Below are positions 35,377 to 43,241 of a stretch of 64,000 bases of DNA, one piece after another. Source of the stretch: Mucilaginibacter sp. PAMC 26640 (GTDB lineage Bacteria; Bacteroidota; Bacteroidia; Sphingobacteriales; Sphingobacteriaceae); NCBI GenBank assembly GCA_001596135.1, contig CP014773.1, positions 5,332,001-5,396,000 of the forward strand, given 5' to 3'. Under the pieces are notes generated by a model. That model made no database searches, was not told where the DNA came from, and was given only the letters and a program-made list of their open reading frames with translations. Position 1 is the stretch's first letter. The number at the start of each line of letters is the position of its first letter. Position numbers and translations under genes: made by a program.

Positions 35377-35613
35377 TTAATATCCGTTAATTCCATTGAC
35401 CTCCCTAACAACTAATGCTTTTTCAAAAGCATCACCATCGTTATCCCAAATGATCCTATCGACTACTAAATATATGCTGCGATCCGGATTTCCTTCCGTG
35501 ATTCCGTCAGGCAATGTAACTCTTATGGTATCACCAGGTGTTGGCATTTCAGGAAATTCTGATTTCGATAAAATTGTTTTACCGCTATCTTCGTAAAATA
35601 TTTTTACTTTCAT
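35377..35613 (-). CDS. Small beta-rich protein, 78 residues
   Basis: Start at ATG 35613 (MKVKIFYEDSGKTIL); an earlier start would overlap the divergent plus-strand gene. PTPGDTIRVTLPDGITEG and the SIYLVVDRIIWDND end suggest a small beta barrel. Unknown. Confidence 0.5.
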   Translation of the reverse strand: MKVKIFYEDSGKTILSKSEFPEMPTPGDTIRVTLPDGITEGNPDRSIYLVVDRIIWDNDGDAFEKALVVREVNGINGY

Positions 35614-35643
35614 AATTTTTACCTTTATCGTTATTTTATAAAT

Positions 35644-35853
35644 ATGGACGAACAAAACAGGCGGATACGCCCCTCCGAAGCTGTTGAAATATTAGGAGTA
35701 AGCGTTAATCAACTTAGAACACTTCGAGATAACGGAAGCCTTGGGTATGTTAAATTTAATAAGGCCTATCGCTATCGCTTGGATGAAGTTCTTAAACTTA
35801 AAATAAATCTTATGGCTGATCAATTTGCCGATCAGGTTACGCTACCCCCATGA
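35644..35853 (+). CDS. MerR/AlpA-type small HTH protein
   Basis: 69 residues on the plus strand inside a minus-strand region. RIRPSEAVEILGVSVNQLRTLRDNG with the later AYRYRLDEVLKLK is an HTH_17/excisionase-type winged helix. It could be the phage excisionase or a local regulator. The 30-bp divergent space to the minus gene holds TTTACCTTTAT, a weak -7-like box. Confidence 0.7.
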   Translation: MDEQNRRIRPSEAVEILGVSVNQLRTLRDNGSLGYVKFNKAYRYRLDEVLKLKINLMADQFADQVTLPP

Positions 35854-35866
35854 CCTGGGGGTATAA

Positions 35867-36691
35867 TTATTCAACACTTAATTTTCTCGCCGGCGCATTG
35901 TATCCAGTCTTTTCAAAATCGTTAATCCAAATCAACTTCTTATCCTTAAGGCCCACACCACAAGGTTGCAACCTAAAATGCCCCCTCACTTTAAATGCAT
36001 CTGATTTTATCAGCGTTGTAAACCATTTTGAATCTAAGATATTGATATTATTTTGAGACTGGTTGACGTACTTAACACCCATCTCCTTTACCTTTTTATT
36101 AGGCGGCAGCTGCTTAGTTTCTATCGGGGCATATTTGATGAAGTTGAGGGTTGCTACCAAATTTGTGTACACCAGATTACAAATTTCATTAACATCTATC
36201 CGATCTTTTTTAATACCTAATTTTATGCAAAAATCAGTAGCTAAATCATAAAAATAAGCCGATAGTTGCGCCTCTTTTTTATCTCCTACTTGATTAATTA
36301 TACCCATGAAAATATTTTTGTGGAACATTATCAGGTTATAATCATGAAATTCTTTATCGTTTTTATTTTGAATATTGTAAATTATAGATATCTGAGTAAA
36401 TGGCCTAGGCATATTAAGCAAGACACCCCATTGGGTGTCAATATTCTCCCAGGCTTCGTCACGAACTAGACTATTGAATGATTGTCCAATTGCATCACAA
36501 AAAGGTTTAGTTAAATAAATTCGTCTTTTTTTAAAAAATGGAGATATAGTTGAAAAATGCTGTTTAAAACTTTCTATAAATAATTTATCTTCCGTTAGTA
36601 CCCGATCCTCATCCATAAAACCTATCACCCCCAGCTTTCCTTCATCCAGCATTCTTAATACTGGGTATTCTGCATATCCAAACTTTGCCAT
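35867..36691 (-). CDS. Hypothetical phage protein, 274 residues
   Basis: Helical N-terminal and middle part, with a distinct C-terminal motif VRGHFRLQPCGVGLKDKKLIWINDFEKTG, which resembles a short domain found at the end of several phage and plasmid proteins. Follows the next upstream gene by 2 bp. Role unknown. Confidence 0.55.
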   Translation of the reverse strand: MAKFGYAEYPVLRMLDEGKLGVIGFMDEDRVLTEDKLFIESFKQHFSTISPFFKKRRIYLTKPFCDAIGQSFNSLVRDEAWENIDTQWGVLLNMPRPFTQISIIYNIQNKNDKEFHDYNLIMFHKNIFMGIINQVGDKKEAQLSAYFYDLATDFCIKLGIKKDRIDVNEICNLVYTNLVATLNFIKYAPIETKQLPPNKKVKEMGVKYVNQSQNNINILDSKWFTTLIKSDAFKVRGHFRLQPCGVGLKDKKLIWINDFEKTGYNAPARKLSVE

Positions 36692-36693
36692 GG

Positions 36694-36921
36694 CTATTTA
36701 TCTAAAACAAATGAAAGGAATTTGTGAAGTGCTTTAATTTCATCAAGTTTTAAGTAAACTCCATTATTATAATACGTAAAATGGCCATCATAAAAAAGCT
36801 CATTTACGCAAACTCGTGGAGCTTCATAATCATCTCTTTCAAAGTGAAACCGAACCCCGCACGGATCGCTTTCATCAAGCTTTTTACTTCCAAAACCAGA
36901 TATTAAATCCAATTGTAACAT
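36694..36921 (-). CDS. Hypothetical protein, 75 residues
   Basis: MLQLDLISGFGSKKLDESDP, mixed alpha/beta, ends with a helix (LKLDEIKALHKFLSFVLDK). First gene after operator copy 3 and its hairpin leader. Unknown. Confidence 0.5.
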   Translation of the reverse strand: MLQLDLISGFGSKKLDESDPCGVRFHFERDDYEAPRVCVNELFYDGHFTYYNNGVYLKLDEIKALHKFLSFVLDK

Positions 36922-36962
36922 AGACTGCTTTTTTAAACTAATAAACCCTTCTGGAGATCAGC

Positions 36963-37013
36963 CTGGCAGCATCACCCCAAAAGGATTTGAATATTTTTTA
37001 TTTGATGTGCCAG
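36963..37013 (-). promoter_or_regulatory. Structured leader downstream of operator copy 3
   Basis: CTGGCACATC pairs with GATG(C)TGCCAG (36963-36973 with 37004-37013), about 10 pairs with one bulge. It lies in the leader between the -7 box and the 75-residue gene. No T-run, so not a plain terminator. Confidence 0.5.
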
Positions 37014-37030
37014 CATCCTTATTGAATAGA

Positions 37031-37067
37031 CGAATATACACTTATTTATTCAATTCCTATAAGAATT
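37031..37067 (-). promoter_or_regulatory. Phage palindrome, copy 3, with -7 box
   Basis: AATTCCTATAAGAATT at 37052-37067 (one mismatch to the palindrome). Minus strand: AATAAGT, then TATATTCG (37038-37031), 13 nt after the palindrome. It would drive the unit starting at 36921. Confidence 0.65.
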
Positions 37068-37117
37068 AAAAATTTATTTTACCCAAACAATCCACCACCC
37101 TGCGTGTCATACAATCC

Positions 37118-37354
37118 ATGAATTACCGCCGCATAATAACGCAAGGAACCTGGGGCGATGAAAATAGATAAGTCATCCTATACGAAGTGCTGGGCACCGG
37201 ATCTATCTGGTGGAGTATTAGCGTTGCTGGTATAGTAATGGGGGAAGTCCAGTGCTTATATGGCAACTGGACTGTGAGCTTTAACAGCTGGGCAGAATTT
37301 GAATATGAAGACGGCCTGGAGATGATTAGGCTGGTCATGGAGTATTATAGCTAG
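37118..37354 (+). pseudogene. Interrupted 78-codon plus-strand ORF
   Basis: From ATG 37118 the frame reads MNYRRIITQGTWGDENR, then TAA (37169-37171), then in the same frame VILYEVLGTGSIWWSISV, ending at a stop at 37354. Without the one in-frame stop it would be a single 78-codon protein. Either it is a decayed gene, a readthrough site, or the downstream part restarts at an internal codon. Its 3' end overlaps the portal stop on the other strand by 4 bp. Confidence 0.4.
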
Positions 37355-38799
37355 GGGGTGGGTATCGGCGGCACCACCGGCGCTACCAATTTAGCAGCCG
37401 CCGCAGCTTCGGCTTTGATCTTATCGTACTCTGCAATTGGGTCGTTTGTAAAAGCGAGCATTTTCACTGCGGTTTCTTTACTTAATAACCCAGCCCCTAC
37501 AAGTGAAACAATATTTGCATACTCCTCGCTCAGGTTGCGTGGTAATTCTATTTTAAATTTAGGTTTCACAGGCATACTCAATGATGGCTTAACGCTTATG
37601 TTAATCACTGCCATTGCCGCCTTCAATAAATTAAGGTGCCTTTGCCACTCCATACCTAAATCACCATCCTGGTTAGATCTGGCTTTATTTGTGGCCGGTA
37701 AGAACATTAGCTCTATGGTAACACCAGGTATATTTGAACTACCGCTGATTTGCTCCATCGAAATCTGTGGCGTGCTAGTTTCATCATATATGTCCCGGCG
37801 CAAGTTTTTACGCTCATCAACGGCAGCCTGCTGCGCACCTTTAGCCTCAACATATTTGAGATCGCCACCATTCTCCATCTTGAATGTCTTGCGGGTATTT
37901 TTAGTCTGACCACCTTTAGTTTCAAGAATCTCACCAGTAGCTGCCAATATTGGGAATGAGCTAACTTGATTTTCGTCCGCGCTATCGCTATCTCCCTCCT
38001 CAACCCTTTCAATCTTTGGAAGTACGTCGGCATATTCAGGTCTTTTCTGTCCGTGGTAAATAAAGTTTGCTTTACCATAAGCAATGACAACCTCTTTTTC
38101 AACCTCCCAACCAGCAGTTCCTTTAATGTATGTGATATACTTACCTGAAAGGTAAAGGTCAAGTTTATTAACATCTTTACGATCAATCTGCACAGTGTAT
38201 GAACGTGCACAGCTGATCATTTCTTTGTATTGGTTGTATATGGGTATGATGATGTCTCCATCTTCAGGAGAAAATATAGAGCACCTCATTTTGAATTTAC
38301 TGGCCGGGGCGATACCATCCCAAAAACCTTCTTCCGCTGGTACTGAATACCAAACTACCAGGCACTGTGTAAAATTCTTTTTTAATCTATCTATCCTTTG
38401 AGCAGTAAAGTTAAGCTTGTTATCATCCCATGTACGTTTCAACATGGCTATCATGGTCTCATCGGTGACTTTGGTAGCTTCCCTAATGGTACCGTCAATT
38501 TCAATACCTCCACTCAGGTTCATTCTTACCGCCCAATCTAAAATCTGCTTTTGAGTGCTTGACGGTATTCTGTGAACATCGCGCTTTTCTACACGGTAAA
38601 CCTTATCCCCGCTATCGTCAAAATTTCCAGTATCAATATCAACATCCTTCCAAGGCCTGTAAGTAAGATCTTTAACAACCTTGTGGTTTTCAGGTTCTAT
38701 ATCGTATGCGTATTCAGGTATGTAGGGCTTTAAGGCCTCGATAGTAGATACCAATTTGGCAGCGTCTCCCAATAAAGTGGTAAGTTCGTTTTGTTCCAT
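37351..38799 (-). CDS. Portal protein
   Basis: 482 residues. It fits an SPP1-type portal: acidic/aromatic N-terminal region, central WYSVPAEEGFWDGIAPASKFKM and IFSPEDGDIIIPIYN, then GDSDSADENQVSSFPILAATGEILETKGG and the helical C-terminus FLPATNKARSNQDGDLGMEWQRHLN with an Ala/Pro-rich tail. It forms the capsid vertex channel for packaging. It is separated from the capsid gene by about 10 kb, unlike most phages. Confidence 0.82.
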   Translation of the reverse strand: MEQNELTTLLGDAAKLVSTIEALKPYIPEYAYDIEPENHKVVKDLTYRPWKDVDIDTGNFDDSGDKVYRVEKRDVHRIPSSTQKQILDWAVRMNLSGGIEIDGTIREATKVTDETMIAMLKRTWDDNKLNFTAQRIDRLKKNFTQCLVVWYSVPAEEGFWDGIAPASKFKMRCSIFSPEDGDIIIPIYNQYKEMISCARSYTVQIDRKDVNKLDLYLSGKYITYIKGTAGWEVEKEVVIAYGKANFIYHGQKRPEYADVLPKIERVEEGDSDSADENQVSSFPILAATGEILETKGGQTKNTRKTFKMENGGDLKYVEAKGAQQAAVDERKNLRRDIYDETSTPQISMEQISGSSNIPGVTIELMFLPATNKARSNQDGDLGMEWQRHLNLLKAAMAVINISVKPSLSMPVKPKFKIELPRNLSEEYANIVSLVGAGLLSKETAVKMLAFTNDPIAEYDKIKAEAAAAAKLVAPVVPPIPTP

Positions 38800-38932
38800 T
38801 TATAGGAACAAAAATACCCATGCATTACGGCATAGGTATGATATTGGGGTTTACTTGTGTGGGTTGGTAAGAAGCATGCGGACTGGTTTACCATTCGGCA
38901 GCAATCTGTTTTGATGGGGGGCTCCGGAGGCC

Positions 38933-39088
38933 TCAATCTTCCAAGATTATAAATACTGATAAAGCTTGCGATATTTTAACGTTAACAACGGTTCCGGTTA
39001 ATATCTCATGGGTATCATTGTATGCTACTATTTTCTTTGTTTTGTCCTTTATAAGGTTTAGTTTATCTATTAATTCTTGTACTGTCAT
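38933..39088 (-). CDS. Small protein, MTVQELID family
   Basis: 51 residues (MTVQELIDKLNLIKDKTKKI), ending in beta strands (VKISQALSVFIILED). Same start motif and length as 40901-41056, so they are paralogues. This type occurs in Bacteroidota phages; function unknown. The 132 bp between it and the portal gene hold a small inverted repeat (TACCCATGC/GCATAGGTA) and nothing else I can name. Confidence 0.55.
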   Translation of the reverse strand: MTVQELIDKLNLIKDKTKKIVAYNDTHEILTGTVVNVKISQALSVFIILED

Positions 39089-39134
39089 GATGTTAATTTT
39101 AAGTCAAATATAAATTAATTTGCGCCGGGGCACC

Positions 39135-39527
39135 CTACAACTCCGTATTAACATCAATGGCTAAGCCAGAATCGATCAGGCCGAACACGTCGAAGTGGTG
39201 TTCGAGCAATATCAATAGGTCATGGTAGTAAACATGTTTTACACTAAACTTTTCTTTACTCCAAAACGAGTTATGATATCCATGTGAGATCATTTTAGAT
39301 AATGAAAATCCATCTGTATTATACAGGTCAGATAGAGGTTTAAGGACTGGCTTAATATTTTTAAGTGCTACTTTACTTTCTCGTATTTCACCATATCTAA
39401 CTATTTCAATATTTAACGGATCAAGTTGAATTCCTAAAACACATGTTTGGTGTTTTAGGAATTCATTTGGAATAACCTTCAACCCATACGGCAAGTACGG
39501 AGATAAGTGTTTTAATTCTAATTTCAT
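39135..39527 (-). CDS. Conserved Bacteroidota phage protein
   Basis: 130 residues. MKLELKHLSPYLPYGLKVIP, later IKPVLKPLSDLYNTDGFSL and the end HHFDVFGLIDSGLAIDVNT match a phage family I recall from Bacteroidota only as hypothetical. Helical/beta mix, no motif. Confidence 0.6.
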   Translation of the reverse strand: MKLELKHLSPYLPYGLKVIPNEFLKHQTCVLGIQLDPLNIEIVRYGEIRESKVALKNIKPVLKPLSDLYNTDGFSLSKMISHGYHNSFWSKEKFSVKHVYYHDLLILLEHHFDVFGLIDSGLAIDVNTEL

Positions 39528-39551
39528 CTTATTAAAGTTTTATACTATCAC

Positions 39552-39815
39552 TTAAAATATTTCCAACTCCTCAGCAGTATAATATTGACTATCAAACCCA
39601 GGTGTATCAACAAAATATTTATAAGGAAATGAAAATCTCCTAACAGTGTTAACGGTACTTTCTATGTGGCTTAAATTATGTCCTACTTTTATAACCTTTA
39701 CAATATCACCTTTTTTAAATTTATTTTTTTTAGGCTGGTGTTTTGAATCAAACCTACATTCCTGCTCGCATGTACATCCACATGTTTGCATACATATTTT
39801 GCTATCTTTTTTCAT
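39552..39815 (-). CDS. Cys-rich small protein with SH3-like part
   Basis: 87 residues. Start with six Cys in a short space (CMQTCGCTCEQEC), probably metal-binding, then KFKKGDIVKVIKVGHNLSH, a KOW/SH3-like strand pattern. About 90 bp upstream carry no gene I can support. Confidence 0.5.
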   Translation of the reverse strand: MKKDSKICMQTCGCTCEQECRFDSKHQPKKNKFKKGDIVKVIKVGHNLSHIESTVNTVRRFSFPYKYFVDTPGFDSQYYTAEELEIF

Positions 39816-39908
39816 TTTCTAATATTTTAGTATACCATTCCTTAAATAACTTACTTATAGTTCGGTTGCGTATTTTTCATGATGGTTCGTTAATTTCTGC
39901 GAAGTGGG

Positions 39909-40226
39909 TTAATAATCTTCATATCCTCTCCTAAATCTAGACACTTCATTTACGCTATCAAAATGTGGGTCTAAAAATACAGGATAAAAACTTAACTCAT
40001 CTTCGCCATTGCCTTGATAAATAAAATTAGTACGGTAAACTGGGTATCCTAAAATTTTGTCTCTATCGTAAAATTTACTTTCTTTATCAAAAAATATAAA
40101 TGCATTAGGCATTACAGTCATTCTCCTTAAGCCGGCTGCTACTTTATTTAAAAAATAGTCGTTTAAGTTGTTTCTTTGCTCTTTCGGCTTCTCCTTTTCG
40201 GCATCCTGCCAGTTAATGTTGTTCAT
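39909..40226 (-). CDS. Hypothetical phage protein, 105 residues
   Basis: MNNINWQDAEKEKPKEQRNN then FLNKVAAGLRRMTVMPNAFI and EDELSFYPVFLDPHFDSVN. Mixed alpha/beta, acidic end. No family recognised. Confidence 0.5.
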   Translation of the reverse strand: MNNINWQDAEKEKPKEQRNNLNDYFLNKVAAGLRRMTVMPNAFIFFDKESKFYDRDKILGYPVYRTNFIYQGNGEDELSFYPVFLDPHFDSVNEVSRFRRGYEDY

Positions 40227-40240
40227 GGTTGTTGGTTGTT

Positions 40241-40435
40241 TTATGGTCTCTGTATATCTTTCCAGTACTCTATGCCACTACATTCTGAAACCCCATCGAT
40301 TACCCACCAATTATTTGCAATATCGTAGTAACCAATAAATGGCATATCATAACGCCAGATTAAAACCAAATCTTTCGTATCCGGCATCATATCATCTGGT
40401 GATGTCCAATCATATACCCTTATGTGTGTTTTCAT
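40241..40435 (-). CDS. DUF551-like small protein
   Basis: 64 residues. DTKDLVLIWRYDMPFIGYYDIANNWWVID then EYWKDIQRP resembles DUF551 beta-strand proteins of Bacteroidota phages. Function unknown. Confidence 0.5.
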   Translation of the reverse strand: MKTHIRVYDWTSPDDMMPDTKDLVLIWRYDMPFIGYYDIANNWWVIDGVSECSGIEYWKDIQRP

Positions 40436-40440
40436 TTTTA

Positions 40441-40557
40441 TTAAATTAACGATCTTATAAATTTACAATCCTGGCATTTGCAGTAAGCTTCATGTGAAAT
40501 CCACTTAGGTATACTTTTTACCCTCCGCCTATACGCGTATCGTTTGATTCTGCTCAT
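40441..40557 (-). CDS. Very small Cys/Arg-rich protein, 38 residues
   Basis: MSRIKRYAYRRRVKSIPKWI with CKCQDC near the end, a possible metal site. Ends 5 bp before the next gene. It follows the first copy of the repeated hairpin element by 40 nt, which argues it is translated. Confidence 0.45.
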   Translation of the reverse strand: MSRIKRYAYRRRVKSIPKWISHEAYCKCQDCKFIRSLI

Positions 40558-40596
40558 GATTATATTTAGCCAGCCACCAAACACGGACGGCTTTTT

Positions 40597-40636
40597 ACCG
40601 CCAAATCCCCGCTGTGTTATCCAGCGAGGCGTGGGG
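40597..40636 (-). ncRNA. Repeated leader hairpin, copy 1
   Basis: Minus strand: CCTCGCTG pairs with CAGCGGGG over a GGATAACA-type loop, followed by GGGGATTTGGCGGTA overlapping the 3' arm. Same layout as 54740-54780 and 55610-55648 with different, still complementary, stem bases. Precedes the 38-residue gene. Confidence 0.6.
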
Positions 40637-40692
40637 GCGTTATTGATTAGGTGCGAGGCGGTGGGGAGAGTCGGTGCGCTATTCGGTGATGG

Positions 40693-40911
40693 TTATAGGT
40701 TATTAAACAAATTAGGATACCCTTGCTCATTTGCCCTTTCAATACATTGCGCAATAATTTTATGTTGTCTATCCATTTCATTATGGGTTTCAATATATCT
40801 TTTTTCTAAAGCCCTTCTCTCTTCTTTTAATGAAATTAATTTAGAAAAGGCTTCATCATAATATATTTGTAATTCTGTTTCTCTATTTTTTATTTTCTCG
40901 TCAATACTCAT
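40693..40911 (-). CDS. Small coiled-coil protein
   Basis: 72 residues from ATG 40911 (MSIDEKIKNRETELQIYYDE), which overlaps the upstream gene's stop. Long charged helix, probably coiled coil. Unknown. Confidence 0.5.
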   Translation of the reverse strand: MSIDEKIKNRETELQIYYDEAFSKLISLKEERRALEKRYIETHNEMDRQHKIIAQCIERANEQGYPNLFNNL

Positions 40912-41056
40912 TATCTTCATATAAAATAACATATCCACTTTTGTCAATTTCAATTTTATCTACGTTAACCAAAGGTAATCCCCCTATTCGCATATATATT
41001 GTTGCGTTTAAGTGATTGCAATCTTGGAGTTCATCTATCAATTCTTGTACTGTCAT
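40901..41056 (-). CDS. Small protein, MTVQELID family
   Basis: 51 residues from ATG 41056 (MTVQELIDELQDCNHLNATI); the upstream in-frame extension is not protein-like. Paralogue of 38933-39088. Ends DKSGYVILYEDNEY. Confidence 0.55.
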   Translation of the reverse strand: MTVQELIDELQDCNHLNATIYMRIGGLPLVNVDKIEIDKSGYVILYEDNEY

Positions 41057-41146
41057 CTTTTTTCTCCTAATCCAATATAAACCAACCCGGTATAAATTAA
41101 AAAAATGCATTAGGAGTTCAGCCCGCCAGCTCCCCCCCCCAAAGGA

Positions 41147-41371
41147 CTATACAATTAGCTTTTCAATTTCTTCTTGAGTTAAATTAAACTCTTTGCGCCA
41201 GTATGATTGATGCATACATCCTGATCTAACAGGCAAATAACCAGTGCTTGTTTTTACACCCAATAGCGCTTTGTAGCGATATCTTGTATTTATGTTAGGC
41301 TCATCGTGTTTGAATAACTTTAAGATCTTTACATCTTTTTCTGGGCTGTAAGTGGTATCTGCATTGATCAT
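41147..41371 (-). CDS. Hypothetical phage protein, 74 residues
   Basis: MINADTTYSPEKDVKILKLF then YRYKALLGVKTSTGYLPVRS and LTQEEIEKLIV. A C-run lies just downstream at 41132-41140. No family recognised. Confidence 0.5.
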   Translation of the reverse strand: MINADTTYSPEKDVKILKLFKHDEPNINTRYRYKALLGVKTSTGYLPVRSGCMHQSYWRKEFNLTQEEIEKLIV

Positions 41372-41399
41372 GATGGTGATTTTTGAATTATATTTATAG

Positions 41400-41642
41400 C
41401 TATACTACGCCGTCGTTGAAGTGGCCGAGGTGTAATCCACCATCACCCCTGTCAGTATCATATCCAAACATTAAATCATACCCATCAGCGAAACCTATGG
41501 CAACTAATTCTATATTCATCCACATGCTAGGTTTAGTGTCAGAATCTACCCACTCTTCATAAAAGCAATCTCTTACAAAAACAATCTTTTTCTTTTCTGG
41601 TTCAGCAGCTTCCGCTTGGCCCAGGATAGTTACTTTGGTCAT
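41400..41642 (-). CDS. Hypothetical phage protein, 80 residues
   Basis: MTKVTILGQAEAAEPEKKKI then IELVAIGFADGYDLMFGYDT. First gene behind operator copy 4 and its two-hairpin leader. Acidic, alpha/beta. Function unknown. Confidence 0.55.
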   Translation of the reverse strand: MTKVTILGQAEAAEPEKKKIVFVRDCFYEEWVDSDTKPSMWMNIELVAIGFADGYDLMFGYDTDRGDGGLHLGHFNDGVV

Positions 41643-41669
41643 ATGTTGATTAAATATTACAAAACAAGA

Positions 41670-41764
41670 ACCCTTAATTATCCTTTCGCGCCTTCGAACT
41701 CGCTACTAAGATAATTAAGGGTATAAATTTTTTATTTAAAGGCTTTAATTCGAAGGCTGCCTTT
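41670..41764 (-). ncRNA. Two-hairpin leader with complementary loops
   Basis: Hairpin B: ACCCTTAATTATC (41670-41682) pairs perfectly with 41710-41722. Hairpin A: AAAGGC (41738-41743) with GCCTTT (41759-41764). The B loop contains GCCTTCGAA (41690-41698) and the A loop TTCGAAGGC (41749-41757), a perfect 9-nt complement that could form a kissing or pseudoknot contact. The predicted minus-strand start is near 41764, at the edge of hairpin A, so this is probably the 5' leader of the 41400-41642 gene. Confidence 0.65.
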
Positions 41765-41770
41765 GTTCAT

Positions 41771-41808
41771 CAAATATAACACTTATTTATTTAATTCCTA
41801 TAAGAATT
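41771..41808 (-). promoter_or_regulatory. Phage palindrome, copy 4, with consensus -7 box
   Basis: AATTCCTATAAGAATT at 41793-41808; minus strand then AATAAGT and TATATTTG (41778-41771), an exact TAnnTTTG, 14 nt after the palindrome. Best promoter of the set. Starts the transcript with the two-hairpin leader. Confidence 0.75.
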
Positions 41809-41838
41809 AAAAATTTATTTTTGTGTGTCGATGCGTCC

Positions 41839-42849
41839 CTACGCCCCCGTCCCATCCAGCTGCCCCTTAATATAATCGCAAAGAGGTTTAGGCGATCCAT
41901 CCGATCTAAACAAACCGAAGTGTCCTTCCCTACCAGGGCGCGTCGGCCGGTCAACTAACTCATACCACCATGTGGGAATACCTGATCCCCATGTATCATC
42001 AAAGATCTGTGCACCTTTCTGCAGCTGAAGCGCATCTGTATAATTTGAAGCATCAGGCAACGGCATGAAGTTAGTCTCACCTATCTCAAATACCTGGTTA
42101 CCGAACTTTGATTTAGCTGCTTGCCATGCGTTCAATCCTAATGTTTGCGATTGGTTAGCAACGTTATAAAACCCATCGGTATAACTGTGTACCGATAACG
42201 ATAAGTTAGCCCCAAGGCCGCGCAGATAGTTGATGTAGTAGTAATGGATCCAGGTAATACTTGTTATGATATTGATCGGTCTGCCAATGGTTAACAGCGC
42301 TAGGAATGCTGCTGTAACGTACCGTGTATTGGTATCAAGCTTCGCAGTATCGTAGTTTGATGCGTACCAACCGGTACCGGTTAACAAGGAAAGGATCGCA
42401 TTCTCATTACCAATCTCCATTTCGGTAAAGTATGGGTAGTTGTTAGCAATTGCCCTGAATGTAGCATATCCATCATCACCCCTGATGTAAAACATCGGCC
42501 TTACCTTGATACCGGCAGCATTGAACTTTGGCAATACATCATTCACCCAGCTACTATGATTGAGCATCTTGCCGATATTGGTACCACTGCCATAAATATC
42601 AAAGTCCTGCCTTACATTGGTGCAGCCCAAATATTGCAATTTAGCTATTATACCATCAACGTCTGAATAATTAGAATCGAACATATGCACGTTAATGCCG
42701 AACAGTGGCTTTGCATTCACCTTCGGAAGCTTGGCCAGCTGCCCCGCAAGGCTGGTGATCGCGTTTTCCTGGTTAGCCATCGTTTCCAATACTACCCGGT
42801 AGGCATCTGTTTTTATATTTAGCTGGTTCTGAAGTTCTGCGTTGGTCAT
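41839..42849 (-). CDS. GH-A-like glycosidase (paralogue of 28044-29123)
   Basis: 336 residues. Short N-terminal helical part (1-45), then the barrel: Asn148-Glu149 in MEIGNENAIL (acid/base), a later VFEIGETNF with Glu255/Glu258 (nucleophile candidates), and shared ITWIHYYYINYLRGLG, VHSYTDGF and ELVDRPTRPGREGHFG. The same catalytic layout as the second copy, with moderate divergence, so it is an old duplication. No secretion signal. It lies one gene away from the terminase. Confidence 0.7.
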   Translation of the reverse strand: MTNAELQNQLNIKTDAYRVVLETMANQENAITSLAGQLAKLPKVNAKPLFGINVHMFDSNYSDVDGIIAKLQYLGCTNVRQDFDIYGSGTNIGKMLNHSSWVNDVLPKFNAAGIKVRPMFYIRGDDGYATFRAIANNYPYFTEMEIGNENAILSLLTGTGWYASNYDTAKLDTNTRYVTAAFLALLTIGRPINIITSITWIHYYYINYLRGLGANLSLSVHSYTDGFYNVANQSQTLGLNAWQAAKSKFGNQVFEIGETNFMPLPDASNYTDALQLQKGAQIFDDTWGSGIPTWWYELVDRPTRPGREGHFGLFRSDGSPKPLCDYIKGQLDGTGA

Positions 42850-42867
42850 AATTTTATACTCCTGATA

Positions 42868-43218
42868 TTATTCTACTATTCCCTTTTCTTTCATCAGAGC
42901 TAAAGCTCTTTTAATCTGATCCATTATTTTATCATTTTCGGCTTCACGGGCTTCATTTTTTGGGGCAATCTTAGAGCCTTCATAAATGTTAGCTAAAAAC
43001 ATAACACTTGGATGAGTAGACCAATCTTTTATTGATTCATATAAATCTTCGCAGTCCATGATGCTTGCATCTTGCTTATAAAGTTTTTTTATTAAATCTT
43101 GAATGATTATTGAGTTAGCAATCATTCCGTCAATAATAGATGCTAAAAGAGATTGACTTTCTTTATCCATCATGTATTGGTTTGATGAGTCTTCGTTAAT
43201 GTTTTTTACTATTTTCAT
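42868..43218 (-). CDS. Hypothetical phage protein, helical
   Basis: 116 residues (MKIVKNINEDSSNQYMMDKE), all helices, with a DQIKRALALMKEKGI end. Between the first glycosidase and the large terminase. Unknown. Confidence 0.5.
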   Translation of the reverse strand: MKIVKNINEDSSNQYMMDKESQSLLASIIDGMIANSIIIQDLIKKLYKQDASIMDCEDLYESIKDWSTHPSVMFLANIYEGSKIAPKNEAREAENDKIMDQIKRALALMKEKGIVE

Positions 43219-43241
43219 TTTTATTTGTTTAAAAACTAATT

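Noticed and set aside
37123..37338. 71-codon minus-strand frame
   Set aside because: It is the shadow of the more protein-like plus-strand frame 37118-37354; its Ser/Pro-rich content has no support.
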